Positions 18,146 through 27,306 of a stretch of 64,000 nt of DNA are shown piece by piece. Source of the stretch: Pseudomonas sp. ICMP 561 (GTDB lineage: Bacteria; Pseudomonadota; Gammaproteobacteria; Pseudomonadales; Pseudomonadaceae). The translations under genes were made by a program, and so were the position numbers. The stretch covers positions 27,264-91,263 of the forward strand of contig NZ_LKBT01000017.1 in NCBI RefSeq assembly GCF_002699985.1, read 5' to 3'. The notes under the pieces were generated by a model. That model saw only the letters and a list, made by a program, of their open reading frames with translations. It did not search any database and was not told where the DNA came from. Each line of letters opens with the position of its first letter. Positions within the stretch are counted from its first letter, which is position 1.

Positions 18146-19222
18146 CTATTTGTGCAGGATTGCGTGCTGGATGTCGTGTAGAGGCATGATGCGTTGCGCG
18201 GCATTCAGTTTGATCGCTTCCTTGGGCATGCCGAACACCACGCAGGTTGCTTCATCCTGAGCGACGGTCGAGCTGCCAGCGTCCAGCATTTCCTTCAGGC
18301 CGCGGGCGCCATCATCGCCCATGCCGGTCATGATGATGCCGGTGGCGTTCTTGCCAGCGAATCTGGCGACTGAGCGAAACAGCACGTCCACTGACGGGCG
18401 ATGACGATTTACCAGCGGACCATCCACCACTTGTACGTGGTAAAACGCGCCACTGCGGGTGACCATCATGTGTTTGCCGCCCGGCGCGATTAGCGCAAGG
18501 CCTGGCAGGATGCGGTCGTTATTCTTTGCCTCGCGTACTTCAATCTGGCTGAGACCGTTAAGACGTTCGGCAAAGGACGCGGTAAATTTCTCCGGCATGT
18601 GCTGCACGATAACGATGCCCGGACAGACGCGGGGCAGGGCGGTCAGCACTGCTTCCAGGGCCTGAGTGCCACCGGTGGAGGTGCCCAGTGCGACGATGCG
18701 TTCGGTCGTCTGGGCCATGGCGTGACCCTGCGCGGCAGGCAGAATGGCGTCGGCGCTCAAGCGTGTCGCAGGTGTCAGTACCGGCGCTGCTGCTCGTCGG
18801 CCAAGGTTTTTGACATTGGCGTTGGCTGCAGCACGAATTGCACCGACCAGTTCCGCCGCAGACTCCAGCAAAAAATTCTTTAACCCGGTAGTAGGCTTGG
18901 TGATGACTTCCACCGCACCGGCTGACATCGCCTGCAGGCTGGTTTCGGCGCCTTTCTGGGTGAGCGAGGAGCAGATGACCACCGGAGTAGGACGCTCGCT
19001 CATGATTTTCTTCAGGAAGGTAATGCCGTCCATGCGGGGCATTTCCACGTCCAGTACGATCACGTCCGGCCATTCTTTGGCCAGTTTTTCCATGGCGAAG
19101 ATCGGGTCAGACGCTGCCCCCATCACATGGATGTCAGGCGTGTCATTCAGGATGGCCAGCAGAACTTGACGAACTACCGCCGAATCATCGACTAGCAGTA
19201 CGTTTATTTTTTTCGTGGCCAT
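18146..19222 (-). CDS. cheB: Chemotaxis response regulator protein-glutamate methylesterase CheB
   Basis: A 358-aa CheB: N-terminal receiver domain (1-125) with the phospho-acceptor Asp58 in VIVLDVEMPRMDG, then a C-terminal methylesterase/amidase domain with the Ser of GTSTGGTQALE, the His of QHMPEKFTASFAERL and the Asp of GMGDDGARG. It demethylates or deamidates receptor glutamates/glutamines for adaptation. Its start overlaps the end of cheD by 38 bp, indicating tight coupling. It is the last gene of the chemosensory operon. Confidence 0.95.
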   Translation of the reverse strand: MATKKINVLLVDDSAVVRQVLLAILNDTPDIHVMGAASDPIFAMEKLAKEWPDVIVLDVEMPRMDGITFLKKIMSERPTPVVICSSLTQKGAETSLQAMSAGAVEVITKPTTGLKNFLLESAAELVGAIRAAANANVKNLGRRAAAPVLTPATRLSADAILPAAQGHAMAQTTERIVALGTSTGGTQALEAVLTALPRVCPGIVIVQHMPEKFTASFAERLNGLSQIEVREAKNNDRILPGLALIAPGGKHMMVTRSGAFYHVQVVDGPLVNRHRPSVDVLFRSVARFAGKNATGIIMTGMGDDGARGLKEMLDAGSSTVAQDEATCVVFGMPKEAIKLNAAQRIMPLHDIQHAILHK

Positions 19223-19712
19223 GTTCCGTGGTTGTCCTTATTGGTTTGTGTCTGACCCAGACATGTCCGTTGCACAGGTCGAAAATGACGTTGCGGTAGC
19301 CCGTACTGCCCATGTCCTGTGCAATCAGATCCAGATCATGTCTGTTGGCAAGCTCCAGTGCCGCACGGACGTTCATCCGCGCAACGTCACTGTAATGCAC
19401 GCCGCGCTTATGGTGGGGGAACATCTCGCCGCCCCCGAACAACTTGAGTTGATAGTCTTCCGGCGCCGTACGGTGTGCCTTGGCGTACTCGAGAAACATC
19501 TCGATCGCCTCGTCACCGTATTTACCGTTCAGCACGCCGCATCGGTGGGTCCGGGTTGGCAGCATGAAGTGGCACATAGCGCCAATCTTGCGCACCGGAT
19601 GCCAGAATGTGATGCCAACGCAGGACCCGAGGATCGTGCGTATGCGGGTAGGGCTTGTCGCGAAGTGGAAATCGCCCGGCGCCAGAAAGACTTCATCAAC
19701 GGTGGTAGTCAT
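19185..19712 (-). CDS. cheD: Chemoreceptor glutamine deamidase CheD
   Basis: A 175-aa CheD. The deamidase motif is intact: Thr in TSPTRIRT, Cys in LGSCVGITFW and His in GAMCHFMLP. It converts receptor glutamines to glutamates and tunes adaptation. Its start shares four bases with the cheR stop (ATGA). A CheD next to CheB is typical of the second chemosensory cluster of pseudomonads. The C-terminus runs into the beginning of cheB in another frame. Confidence 0.94.
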   Translation of the reverse strand: MTTTVDEVFLAPGDFHFATSPTRIRTILGSCVGITFWHPVRKIGAMCHFMLPTRTHRCGVLNGKYGDEAIEMFLEYAKAHRTAPEDYQLKLFGGGEMFPHHKRGVHYSDVARMNVRAALELANRHDLDLIAQDMGSTGYRNVIFDLCNGHVWVRHKPIRTTTEHGHEKNKRTASR

Positions 19713-20515
19713 GGTTTGCGATAGATCGAGGGTGCTACCAGTTTCAATGCATCGCTGACGCCGTTGAGGCTTTCAGAGTGGCTGACAATGAAATACCCAC
19801 CGGACTTGAGGCGAGGGAACAGACGGGCAACAACCTTGATCTTTGTCTCCTGGTCAAAATAAATCATCACGTTACGTAAAAAGATCACGTCGAACTCGCC
19901 GAGTTCCGGCAGAGCCTCATTTAGATTGACCTGAATAAAGTTGACCCGGTTGCGCAACCCACGGTCCACCAGAAAAGTACCGTGCTGTTTACCGATACCT
20001 TTGAGGCAATACTTGTGCAGCAGGGGCTGGGGCAGGTTGGTGGCGCGCTCCATGGGGTAATGCCCGGCACGGGCCTTGGCAAGCACCTGGCTGCTGATAT
20101 CCGAGCCGATAATTTCCCACGGCGTGGTGCCAAGGCTTTCGGCCAGGGTCATTGCCAGACTGTAAGGTTCTTCGCCTGAGGAGCTTGCTGCACTCCACAC
20201 CCGAAAAGTCTTGCCCGGCGTTGCTTTGGGCAATACCTGCTGGCGTAAAAAATCAAAGTGTTTGGGCTCACGGAAGAAATAGGTTTCATTGGTGGTGAGC
20301 AAATCCAGCGCAACCTGAAGTTCGTCGCTGCGCTGGCCGCTCATGATCAGCTTGAAGTATTCGCCGTAGCTTTCCAGCTCATAGTGCTTGAGGCGCTTGA
20401 ACAAGCGGCCCGCCACCAGGGCTTTTTTCGCAGGTGACAGGCTGATGCCCGCGGCTCCGTACAGCCAGGACTGAAATTGACTGAATTCCCTGTCGTTGAG
20501 CACTGTTCCGTTCAC
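19709..20515 (-). CDS. cheR: Chemotaxis protein methyltransferase CheR
   Basis: A 268-aa SAM-dependent methyltransferase that methylates receptor glutamates. It has an N-terminal helical CheR domain, NETYFFREPKHFDFL, the SAM loop RVWSAASSSGEEPYSLA, and a C-terminal catalytic domain containing FDVIFLRNVMIYFD. It lies 18 bp downstream of cheW and overlaps cheD by four bases. It is presumably dedicated to the receptors of this operon, one of which ends in a CheR-pentapeptide-like tail. Confidence 0.95.
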   Translation of the reverse strand: MNGTVLNDREFSQFQSWLYGAAGISLSPAKKALVAGRLFKRLKHYELESYGEYFKLIMSGQRSDELQVALDLLTTNETYFFREPKHFDFLRQQVLPKATPGKTFRVWSAASSSGEEPYSLAMTLAESLGTTPWEIIGSDISSQVLAKARAGHYPMERATNLPQPLLHKYCLKGIGKQHGTFLVDRGLRNRVNFIQVNLNEALPELGEFDVIFLRNVMIYFDQETKIKVVARLFPRLKSGGYFIVSHSESLNGVSDALKLVAPSIYRKP

Positions 20516-20533
20516 GATATCTGCCGTCCCGGA

Positions 20534-21073
20534 TCAGCGTTGTTCGGCTTCGATGGCCGGAATCTGATCGACTGCGGCCAGACTCGACATTTCGTCGATA
20601 GACAGCACCTGATCAACTTCCAGGACGATGACGAACTTGCCATCGACCTTGGCCATACCGCTGATGAAATCGGCACGAATCTTTGCACCGAAGCTCGGTG
20701 GCGGTTCGATTTGCGAAGCGGGGATGTCCATCACCGCTGACACGGTGTCCACCAGGAGGCCGATGTCCTGTGACTGGCCGTCCGCTGTATTGGCTTCGAT
20801 GATGACCACGCAACTGCGACGGGTAATCGTCGAGTTGGGGCGGCCAAAGCGCGCCGACAGGTCCACTACCGGGACCACCGCGCCGCGCAGGTTGATCACC
20901 CCGCGGACGAAGGCCGGCATCATCGGCACGACAGTAAGATTGCCGTACTCGATGATTTCTTTGATGCCAAGGATCCCGATGGCGAACATCTCGGTGCCGA
21001 GCATGAACGTCAGGTACTGCTCCTGTTCCTCAACGACCGTCACGTTTTGTCGTGTCGTAGCGATTGCGCCCAT
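20534..21073 (-). CDS. cheW: Chemotaxis coupling protein CheW
   Basis: A 179-aa CheW adaptor linking receptors to CheA. The CheW fold is clear: YLTFMLGTEMFAIGILGIKE, VRGVINLRGAVVPVVDLSAR and DIGLLVDTVSAVMDIPASQI. GGAGACAG precedes the ATG at 21073; a Met five codons earlier is less well placed. It lies between the transmembrane receptor and cheR in the operon. Confidence 0.94.
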   Translation of the reverse strand: MGAIATTRQNVTVVEEQEQYLTFMLGTEMFAIGILGIKEIIEYGNLTVVPMMPAFVRGVINLRGAVVPVVDLSARFGRPNSTITRRSCVVIIEANTADGQSQDIGLLVDTVSAVMDIPASQIEPPPSFGAKIRADFISGMAKVDGKFVIVLEVDQVLSIDEMSSLAAVDQIPAIEAEQR

Positions 21074-21111
21074 GTCTGTCTCCTTCATGACAAGCGAGTG
21101 GGTGGATCCGC

Positions 21112-22770
21112 TCAGAATCGAGTGAATTCGGATTCATCCGGAGTGCTTGCCATGTTGTACGCAAACGACTTCTGCGGCGCTTGTGGAGCCGGGCGAGAGG
21201 GCTTGCGGCTTGTAGTGCCTGAAGAGTTATCGAACTTCGCTGGCTGGCTGGCGGCTTTTGGCGCGGCGTCCAGGGTGAAGAAGCTCATGGCCTGTTGCAG
21301 TTGCTCAGCCTGACTGCTCATCTCTTCAGCAGTGGCAGCCAGTTCTTCGCTGCTCGACGCGTTTTGCTGAGTAACCGAGTTGAGCTGGGTCATTGCCGTG
21401 TTGATCTGCGCGACACCGGCTGCCTGTTCTTCGGAGGCGGCGCTGATTTCCTGAACCAGATCCGAGGTTTTGTTGATCGACGGGACCATCTCATTGAGCA
21501 GGTTGCCGGCTTTCTCTGCCATGTCGACGCTGCTGGACGACAGCTCGCCAATTTCCTGTGCTGCGACCTGGCTGCGTTCCGCGAGTTTGCGCACTTCAGC
21601 GGCAACTACGGCGAAGCCTTTGCCGTGCTCACCTGCACGCGCTGCTTCGATGGCCGCGTTGAGGGCCAGCAGGTTGGTTTGATAGGCAATGTCGTCAATG
21701 ATGCTGATACGCTGGGCGATTTTCTTCATGGCCACAACGGTCTGCTGCACGGACTCACCACCATCGGTGGCTTCCTTGGCAGCCTTGCTGGCCATGCCGT
21801 CGGTGACTTTGGCGTTTTCGGTGTTCTGGTTGATGCTGGCGCTCATCTGTTCGATGGAGGCGCTGGTCTCTTCCACACTGGCCGCTTGTTCGCTGGTGGC
21901 CTGGCTCATGGACTGAGCGGTGGCGCTGACTTCTTCGGAGGCGCTGGCCAGATTGTCTGCTGCGTTGCGCACTTCACCGATGATGTGCGAGAGCTTGCCG
22001 ACCATGTTTTGCATGGCGTTGATCACCATGCCGGTTTCGTCTTTCGAGCCGGGTTCGATATGGACGTTGAGGTTACCTTCTGCCAGTTGTTCGGCAACAA
22101 TTGCAGCTTCTTTCAAGGGGCGGGAAATGACGCGCGAGATGAACAACGCCAGACCCAGGCCGACAATCAGCGCCGAGATCAAAACAGCAATGATCGAAAT
22201 CCGCGCGGTTGCGTACAGTTCATTGCCCAGCACATTGGCTTTTTCAGCACCGGCGTCGTTAAATTCGACCATCTTCTGCAGGTCGGTTGTCAACAGGTCA
22301 AAGGTGCGTTTTGACTCACCCCGCAACAGAGCACGCGCATCGGCTTCCGCACCTTGTGTGGAAAGGGCGAGCACGTTTTTGCTGACGGTCAGATAAGCGG
22401 TCCAGTCGGACATCATCGTGTCGAAAAGCTGGCGTTCATCCGGTCCGGAGATGAGTTTTTCATAGGTCGCCACCCTGATTTCAAACTGCTTTTTCGCTTC
22501 CGCAGCTTCCTGCTCTATGGCTGCTTTTTCCTGAGTGGATTCGGTGGTGATGTGGCGGTTTTCCTTGAGGCGGTAATTGGCCGCCTGGAAGCGCATGGCG
22601 GACGCCGCACGCATGGACGGCATCCAGTTATCGCGAATGTCGCTGGCGGTGTCATTCACTTGACCCAGCTGAATGATGGAAAAAACGCCCATGACTGCGG
22701 TGAGGGCGAGCACCGTGAGAAATGACGCGATCAACTTCGTGGCGATCTTCAGATCGTAAAACCATTTCAT
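21112..22770 (-). CDS. Methyl-accepting chemotaxis protein, transmembrane
   Basis: A 552-aa receptor. TM1 is about residues 11-31, followed by a periplasmic four-helix-bundle ligand domain of about 155 residues, TM2 at about 190-212, a HAMP domain (ISRPLKEAAIVAEQLAEGNL), then a cytoplasmic signalling hairpin with the strongly conserved NLLALNAAIEAARAGEHGKG tip. The last five residues, EFTRF, resemble the CheR-docking pentapeptide (aromatic at positions 2 and 5). It lies between cheA and cheW. The ligand cannot be inferred. Confidence 0.93.
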   Translation of the reverse strand: MKWFYDLKIATKLIASFLTVLALTAVMGVFSIIQLGQVNDTASDIRDNWMPSMRAASAMRFQAANYRLKENRHITTESTQEKAAIEQEAAEAKKQFEIRVATYEKLISGPDERQLFDTMMSDWTAYLTVSKNVLALSTQGAEADARALLRGESKRTFDLLTTDLQKMVEFNDAGAEKANVLGNELYATARISIIAVLISALIVGLGLALFISRVISRPLKEAAIVAEQLAEGNLNVHIEPGSKDETGMVINAMQNMVGKLSHIIGEVRNAADNLASASEEVSATAQSMSQATSEQAASVEETSASIEQMSASINQNTENAKVTDGMASKAAKEATDGGESVQQTVVAMKKIAQRISIIDDIAYQTNLLALNAAIEAARAGEHGKGFAVVAAEVRKLAERSQVAAQEIGELSSSSVDMAEKAGNLLNEMVPSINKTSDLVQEISAASEEQAAGVAQINTAMTQLNSVTQQNASSSEELAATAEEMSSQAEQLQQAMSFFTLDAAPKAASQPAKFDNSSGTTSRKPSRPAPQAPQKSFAYNMASTPDESEFTRF

Positions 22771-22801
22771 CGGGTGTTACCTCCATGGAAATGCGGATGC
22801 A

Positions 22802-24928
22802 TCAACGGGCAGTGGCTGGCGATTGGGCTGGATTAGCGGTGTGGCGTGTTTCGAGGTGTACGATCTGGCTGAGCAAAGCAGGAACATCGAGAATCAATGC
22901 GACGGCGCCGCTGCCCAGAATGGTTGAGCCGCTGATGCCGCGCAGTGCGCCGAACAGCTTGCCCAACGGTTTGATCACGGTCTGGAATTCACCCAACAGG
23001 TCGTCTACGACCAGTCCGGCCTTGTGATCGGCATAACGCACCACCACCACATTCTGGCGGCGAGCGGCAGGGCCGTCGTGGTGGAAGTGGTCACGCAGAT
23101 ACACCAGTGGCAGCACTTCACCGCGCAGGTCCAGATAACCCTGTTCGCGGCTGATCTGACGGTCGTCCTCGCTGAGTTCGATGCACTCCTGGACCATGTC
23201 CAGCGGGATCACGTAGGTGGATTGACCGATACCGACGAGGAAGCCGTTGATAATGGCCAGCGTCAGCGGCAAACGAATGCGTATGACGGTGCCTTGCCCC
23301 GGTTTACTGTCCAGATCGACCGTGCCGCGCAGCAGGGTAATGTTGCGCTTGACCACGTCCATGCCGACGCCACGCCCTGAAAGGTTGGTGACCGCTTGGG
23401 CGGTGGAGAAGCCCGGTTCGAAAATCAGGTTGTAGATTTCCTGATCGGTCAGCGTCGCGCCGGGGGCTATCAGGCCGCGTTCCTGGGCTTTTTCCAGAAT
23501 CCGGTCGCGATTCAGTCCGGCGCCATCGTCGGCGATTTCCAGGACGATGCTGCCCGAGTCATGGTAGGCATTGAGGTGCAGATGGCCCTTGGCAGGCTTA
23601 CCGGCGGCAAGACGCGCCTCGGCACTTTCAATGCCATGATCCATGGAGTTTCGCAGCAGGTGCATAAGCGGATCGCCGATTTTCTCGACAACGGTTTTGT
23701 CCAGTTCAGTTTCGGCACCGCTGATGATCAGGTCGATGTCTTTGCCCAGTTCCTGGCTGACATCCCGCACAACACGGCGGAACCGGTTGAATGTGTCGCC
23801 AATGGGGATCATCCGTAGACGCAACGCTCCGTCGAGAATTTCTTCTACCAGCCCGGAAACTGTCGAGGTGGACTCTTGCAATGGGTCGTTGTCGCACGTA
23901 CGGGCGATCAGGGTGGCACCCGCACTGGCGATCACCAGTTCGCCGACCAGATTGATCAGTTCGTCGAGTTTGTCGGCGTTGACCCGGACGTAGCGGCCAT
24001 CTTTGCCTTTGCTCTCGGCGGGCTTGTCGCTGGCAAGCTGTTTTTCACTGGAGACGTTGGCCGGTACGCGTGGCACCGAGCGCTGATCTTCCAGCAACTC
24101 GCCCATGGCAACCATGCCGGTGCCTTGATCGGCGATGGTTGATGCCTGAGACATCAGTTCAGTGCCCGAGCAGTCCTGCTGACTCTCAGTGTCGGCTTTG
24201 GTGATTTCAACGAGACAGTCTTCGCGCACGAAATCAAAAACTTCGTTAATGGCGGCGTGGGTCGCACTGGAATAGAAGTCGATTTCGAAGCCCAGATAGC
24301 AAGACTCTGCATCCCAGGCTTCGAGTGCTGGCAAATTGTCGGTCAGTGTCTGTACCGTGACGATCTCGCCCAGCGTGTTCAGAAAACGCAGGAACGACAA
24401 AGGGTCCATGCCATTGCGAAACACGTCTTGACCGAAGCGCAGGGAAATATGCCAAAGCACGGCATTGGTCTGTTCGGCTTGGACTTCTGCGTCCGGGATG
24501 ACTTCCAACTCATCGTTGCTGACATTCGCAGGGGCCTGATAAGCCTGCAGGCTTTTACGCAGTTCGGCTTCACGAGCCAGTGCCGGAGCTTGCAGCTGGC
24601 CGCCCTGACTGGCGACGACATCAATCAGTTCGAGCATGTGATCGCCGGATTTCAGCAGCACCGCAATCAGGCCTGCGTCGGCTGAAACACTGCCTTCGCG
24701 CAGTCGGTCCAGCACGTCCTCGACGATGTGCGTAAAGCTGACAATCGGGTCGAGCCCGAACAGACCCGCCGAGCCTTTGATGGTGTGCGCTGCCCGGAAG
24801 ATGGCGCCAATCGCGTCGGCATCGCCGGGTTCGCTTTCCAGTTGCAGCAATGACTCTTCCATCGCCTCCAACAGCTCGCGAGCCTCGACGATGAACGTTT
24901 GTAATGCCTGGTCGAGATTAATGCTCAC
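22802..24928 (-). CDS. cheA: Chemotaxis histidine kinase CheA
   Basis: A 708-aa hybrid-free CheA. The P1 phosphotransfer domain has the phospho-His48 in RAAHTIKGSAG. A less conserved middle region follows, then the P3 dimerisation helices, the P4 ATPase domain (N box LLRNSMDHGIESAEARL, G box IADDGAGLNRDRI), and the P5 CheW-like domain to the C-terminus. No CheY-binding P2 domain is obvious. It sits downstream of a STAS-protein gene and upstream of a receptor, in the arrangement of the second Pseudomonas chemosensory system. Confidence 0.95.
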   Translation of the reverse strand: MSINLDQALQTFIVEARELLEAMEESLLQLESEPGDADAIGAIFRAAHTIKGSAGLFGLDPIVSFTHIVEDVLDRLREGSVSADAGLIAVLLKSGDHMLELIDVVASQGGQLQAPALAREAELRKSLQAYQAPANVSNDELEVIPDAEVQAEQTNAVLWHISLRFGQDVFRNGMDPLSFLRFLNTLGEIVTVQTLTDNLPALEAWDAESCYLGFEIDFYSSATHAAINEVFDFVREDCLVEITKADTESQQDCSGTELMSQASTIADQGTGMVAMGELLEDQRSVPRVPANVSSEKQLASDKPAESKGKDGRYVRVNADKLDELINLVGELVIASAGATLIARTCDNDPLQESTSTVSGLVEEILDGALRLRMIPIGDTFNRFRRVVRDVSQELGKDIDLIISGAETELDKTVVEKIGDPLMHLLRNSMDHGIESAEARLAAGKPAKGHLHLNAYHDSGSIVLEIADDGAGLNRDRILEKAQERGLIAPGATLTDQEIYNLIFEPGFSTAQAVTNLSGRGVGMDVVKRNITLLRGTVDLDSKPGQGTVIRIRLPLTLAIINGFLVGIGQSTYVIPLDMVQECIELSEDDRQISREQGYLDLRGEVLPLVYLRDHFHHDGPAARRQNVVVVRYADHKAGLVVDDLLGEFQTVIKPLGKLFGALRGISGSTILGSGAVALILDVPALLSQIVHLETRHTANPAQSPATAR

Positions 24929-24978
24929 GCTCAGTTCCCTTTGGTGATGTCAGCTGCAGCAGCCGGGCGAGTCGGTAG

Positions 24979-25269
24979 TCAAACCGACGGGCCCAGACCA
25001 CTCAGTTGCAGGGTTTCCAGTACCGCATTGCTATGCCCGGTCAGGGTCAGTGCCGTCCCGGCCTTCGAGGCCTCGCGGGTAACCATGATCAGCAGTTGCA
25101 AGCCTGCGCCGTCCATTTCGGTGATCTGCGAAAGATCGATCTGCATCTGCGGCGTTGCGCCCAGTCGCGGAAGCAACTGAGCGGACAAATCCGAGGCGGT
25201 GTAAATCGTCAGCTCACCGTCGATGTTCACGTGTGCCGTGTCATTGAGAATTTCACATGCAAGCGGCAT
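24979..25269 (-). CDS. STAS-domain protein in chemosensory operon
   Basis: A 96-aa single-STAS protein of the anti-sigma-factor-antagonist fold. The usual phosphorylatable Ser motif (D-S/T-S-G) is replaced by MDGAG at about residues 52-56, so classical phospho-switching by a serine kinase looks impossible. AGGAGG precedes the ATG at 25269; a GTG one codon earlier is an alternative. It lies between cheY and cheA. In such operons STAS proteins may adapt the array or connect it to other signalling; the role here is unknown. Confidence 0.88.
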   Translation of the reverse strand: MPLACEILNDTAHVNIDGELTIYTASDLSAQLLPRLGATPQMQIDLSQITEMDGAGLQLLIMVTREASKAGTALTLTGHSNAVLETLQLSGLGPSV

Positions 25270-25306
25270 CACAACCTCCTGGTATCAGGCATCAAGTAGC
25301 AGGCAA

Positions 25307-25675
25307 TCAGGGCAGAATCAGTTTCGAAACAGCTGCGAGCATTTGCGCTGGCTGGAACGGCTTGACCACCCAGGCTTTTGCGCCTGCTGCCTGGCCTTCC
25401 ATTTTTTTCGATTCCTGAGATTCGGTGGTCAGCATGATGATCGGGGTGAACTTGTAGTTCGGCAGCTTCTTGACCTCTTTGACGAAGGTGATGCCATCCA
25501 TGTTCGGCATGTTCACGTCGCTGATGATCAGGTGCACTTTCTGCCCGGTGAGCTTGCTCAGGGCGTCACGGCCATCGCTTGCTTCGATAACGTCATAACC
25601 TGCGCTTTTCAGGGCGATGCCGACCACTTGTCGAACGCTGCTGGAGTCGTCGACGACCAGTATGTTTTTAGCCAT
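25307..25675 (-). CDS. cheY: Chemotaxis response regulator CheY
   Basis: A 122-aa single-domain receiver. The acidic pocket Asp9-Asp10, phospho-acceptor Asp53 in IISDVNMPNMDG, the Thr in MLTTES and the Lys in VVKPFQ are all in place. It is likely phosphorylated by the CheA encoded downstream. Whether it acts on flagellar motors or another output cannot be told; no flagellar or pilus genes are in this window. Confidence 0.95.
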   Translation of the reverse strand: MAKNILVVDDSSSVRQVVGIALKSAGYDVIEASDGRDALSKLTGQKVHLIISDVNMPNMDGITFVKEVKKLPNYKFTPIIMLTTESQESKKMEGQAAGAKAWVVKPFQPAQMLAAVSKLILP

Positions 25676-25684
25676 GTGGCTCTC

Positions 25685-26899
25685 CTAAAAAAAGGTTATT
25701 TCTTGTGAATTCTGTTGTCCGGCGCTGCTGCCGTGGTGCGTATTGCGCTGCTCGTCGGTGGCGTAGGTCGCTTCCATACGCGCGAGCCAGCTGCGTGCAT
25801 CAATCGCCACGGCCTGGTCAGGTGCCTGCGTCGCCTGCTGCAGATGGGCGTGCAGGTCGTCAATGTTGTCGCGCACATGAACCAGTATCTGGCTGACCCG
25901 ATCCTGAAATTGCAGGCTGACCAGTACTTCAGTCATTTCGTCACGGATACCGAAGCTTTCCTGTTGAAGCATTTCGGCGGACTCGGCGAGGCGCTCGGTC
26001 ACGCTCTTGAAGCGCTCCAGTACTCGCTGAATAGTGTTCTCGGAGTTCGCTACCGAGTTGCTGTCCTGGTCCGCGCCACTGGAAGCGGCCTGCACCAGTT
26101 GGTTGATGGCGCTGTTGATGATGTCGACCTTGGCGGACATCTGCTGACCGGTCTCACTTGACTTGCTCGATAGGCTGCGCACGGCGTCGGCGACCACCGC
26201 AAAACCGCGCCCGGCTTCGCCCGCGCGGGCCGCTTCAATGGCTGCGTTGAGTGCCAGCAGGTTGGTTTGTGCGGCGATGGCTGCGACGTCGGCGGCCATT
26301 GTGCGCAATTCACCGGTGTAAGCCGTGAGGTTGCGAACCTGAGCCAGGGTTTCGTCACGGCTGGTCTGCGTGGCCTTGAGAGAATCGATGACCTGCACCA
26401 GATCGCTGTCGCTTTGCGCGAGTACTTGCAGCGCACCATCGCCACTTTGACCGCCAAGATCACCCGCCGCATGTTGCGACGCATGAACCGTTTCCTGCAG
26501 CCGCGAAGAGATGCCCGTGAAGCGCCCGGTCAGGGTGACGATGGCGGTTTCGGTCTGCTCCCGTGAGCTTTCGACTTGCTTGGCCCAGATGGGCATCGCG
26601 CCCAGCAGGACTTCATTGATCTGCGCGCTGGATTTCAGCGATGCGCTATTGGCAGTTTGCTGTTGTTGCAAGCCCGCAGCGATGGCAATGGCCTGCAGTT
26701 TCCGGTTTTGACTGGCCGCCGCGAACAACCCCGTGGCAACACCGACAGCCAGTACGGCGGCACTCAGACCCATGTTCAATTGGGTAGAGGCCGACAGCAA
26801 CAGCGCGGCACATCCTGCAGCAGCAGGCACCAGTGGAAACCACAGGAAGAGCGTTTGGCGGCCTTGAACAGGAGAACTACCGGTTTGGCTCTGCATCAT
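25685..26899 (-). CDS. Methyl-accepting chemotaxis-like protein without periplasmic sensor
   Basis: A 404-aa receptor-like protein, first gene of the chemosensory operon. The N-terminus has two short, closely spaced hydrophobic segments (about 16-34 and 40-58) with essentially no loop between them, so there is no periplasmic sensory domain. A signalling domain with NLLALNAAIEAARAGEAGRG follows, then a C-terminal extension ending ITFF. It resembles the sensorless receptor that opens some second chemosensory clusters. Two adjacent ATG codons (26899, 26896) are possible starts; a longer in-frame extension upstream is not supported. Confidence 0.85.
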   Translation of the reverse strand: MMQSQTGSSPVQGRQTLFLWFPLVPAAAGCAALLLSASTQLNMGLSAAVLAVGVATGLFAAASQNRKLQAIAIAAGLQQQQTANSASLKSSAQINEVLLGAMPIWAKQVESSREQTETAIVTLTGRFTGISSRLQETVHASQHAAGDLGGQSGDGALQVLAQSDSDLVQVIDSLKATQTSRDETLAQVRNLTAYTGELRTMAADVAAIAAQTNLLALNAAIEAARAGEAGRGFAVVADAVRSLSSKSSETGQQMSAKVDIINSAINQLVQAASSGADQDSNSVANSENTIQRVLERFKSVTERLAESAEMLQQESFGIRDEMTEVLVSLQFQDRVSQILVHVRDNIDDLHAHLQQATQAPDQAVAIDARSWLARMEATYATDEQRNTHHGSSAGQQNSQEITFF

Positions 26900-27306
26900 G
26901 GTTCGATCCTTGAACGACTCAGTAAGGAGAATGGCGAATACTGTGTTATCTGCAAACACGACTGAGACTTTAGTCACATTAATGGCGTCAATCGTCAGAC
27001 GATTTGACAAAGCCAGCTTCGTGGGAGGGTGTATCGGCGTGCTTGTCTGATGTTAGGGGATGTTCATTCCCCATCTTTACTGGGGATTTCCCTGATTGAG
27101 GGTCAGGAAAAAGCGTAGCAGTGCAATTTCAAACCAGGAAATAATTTGTCTTGAATACTTGGAACTTTTCTTATCCTCAGGGCTGACGGGGCTTTTCGGC
27201 ACTGAAAAGGCATCGATCAGGCAAGCTTGATGAGCGGTCCCCACAGCAGCATATTGCACGGCTATCCTCAGGGGCTTGAGTTTTCGAAGCCCGAAGGAGA
27301 AGCAGC
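26900..27306. promoter_or_regulatory. Divergent promoter region of the chemosensory operon and the aldo/keto reductase
   Basis: A 407-bp gene-free stretch. It presumably contains the operon promoter and that of the plus-strand reductase. No specific promoter or operator could be identified with confidence. Confidence 0.4.

Noticed and set aside
21295..22314. 339-aa plus-strand frame opposite the receptor
   Set aside because: Gly/Phe/Asp-rich antisense frame of an MCP signalling domain, a common artefact.
27077..27259. 60-aa minus-strand frame in the che/reductase spacer
   Set aside because: No ribosome binding site, no recognisable features; treated as spacer.
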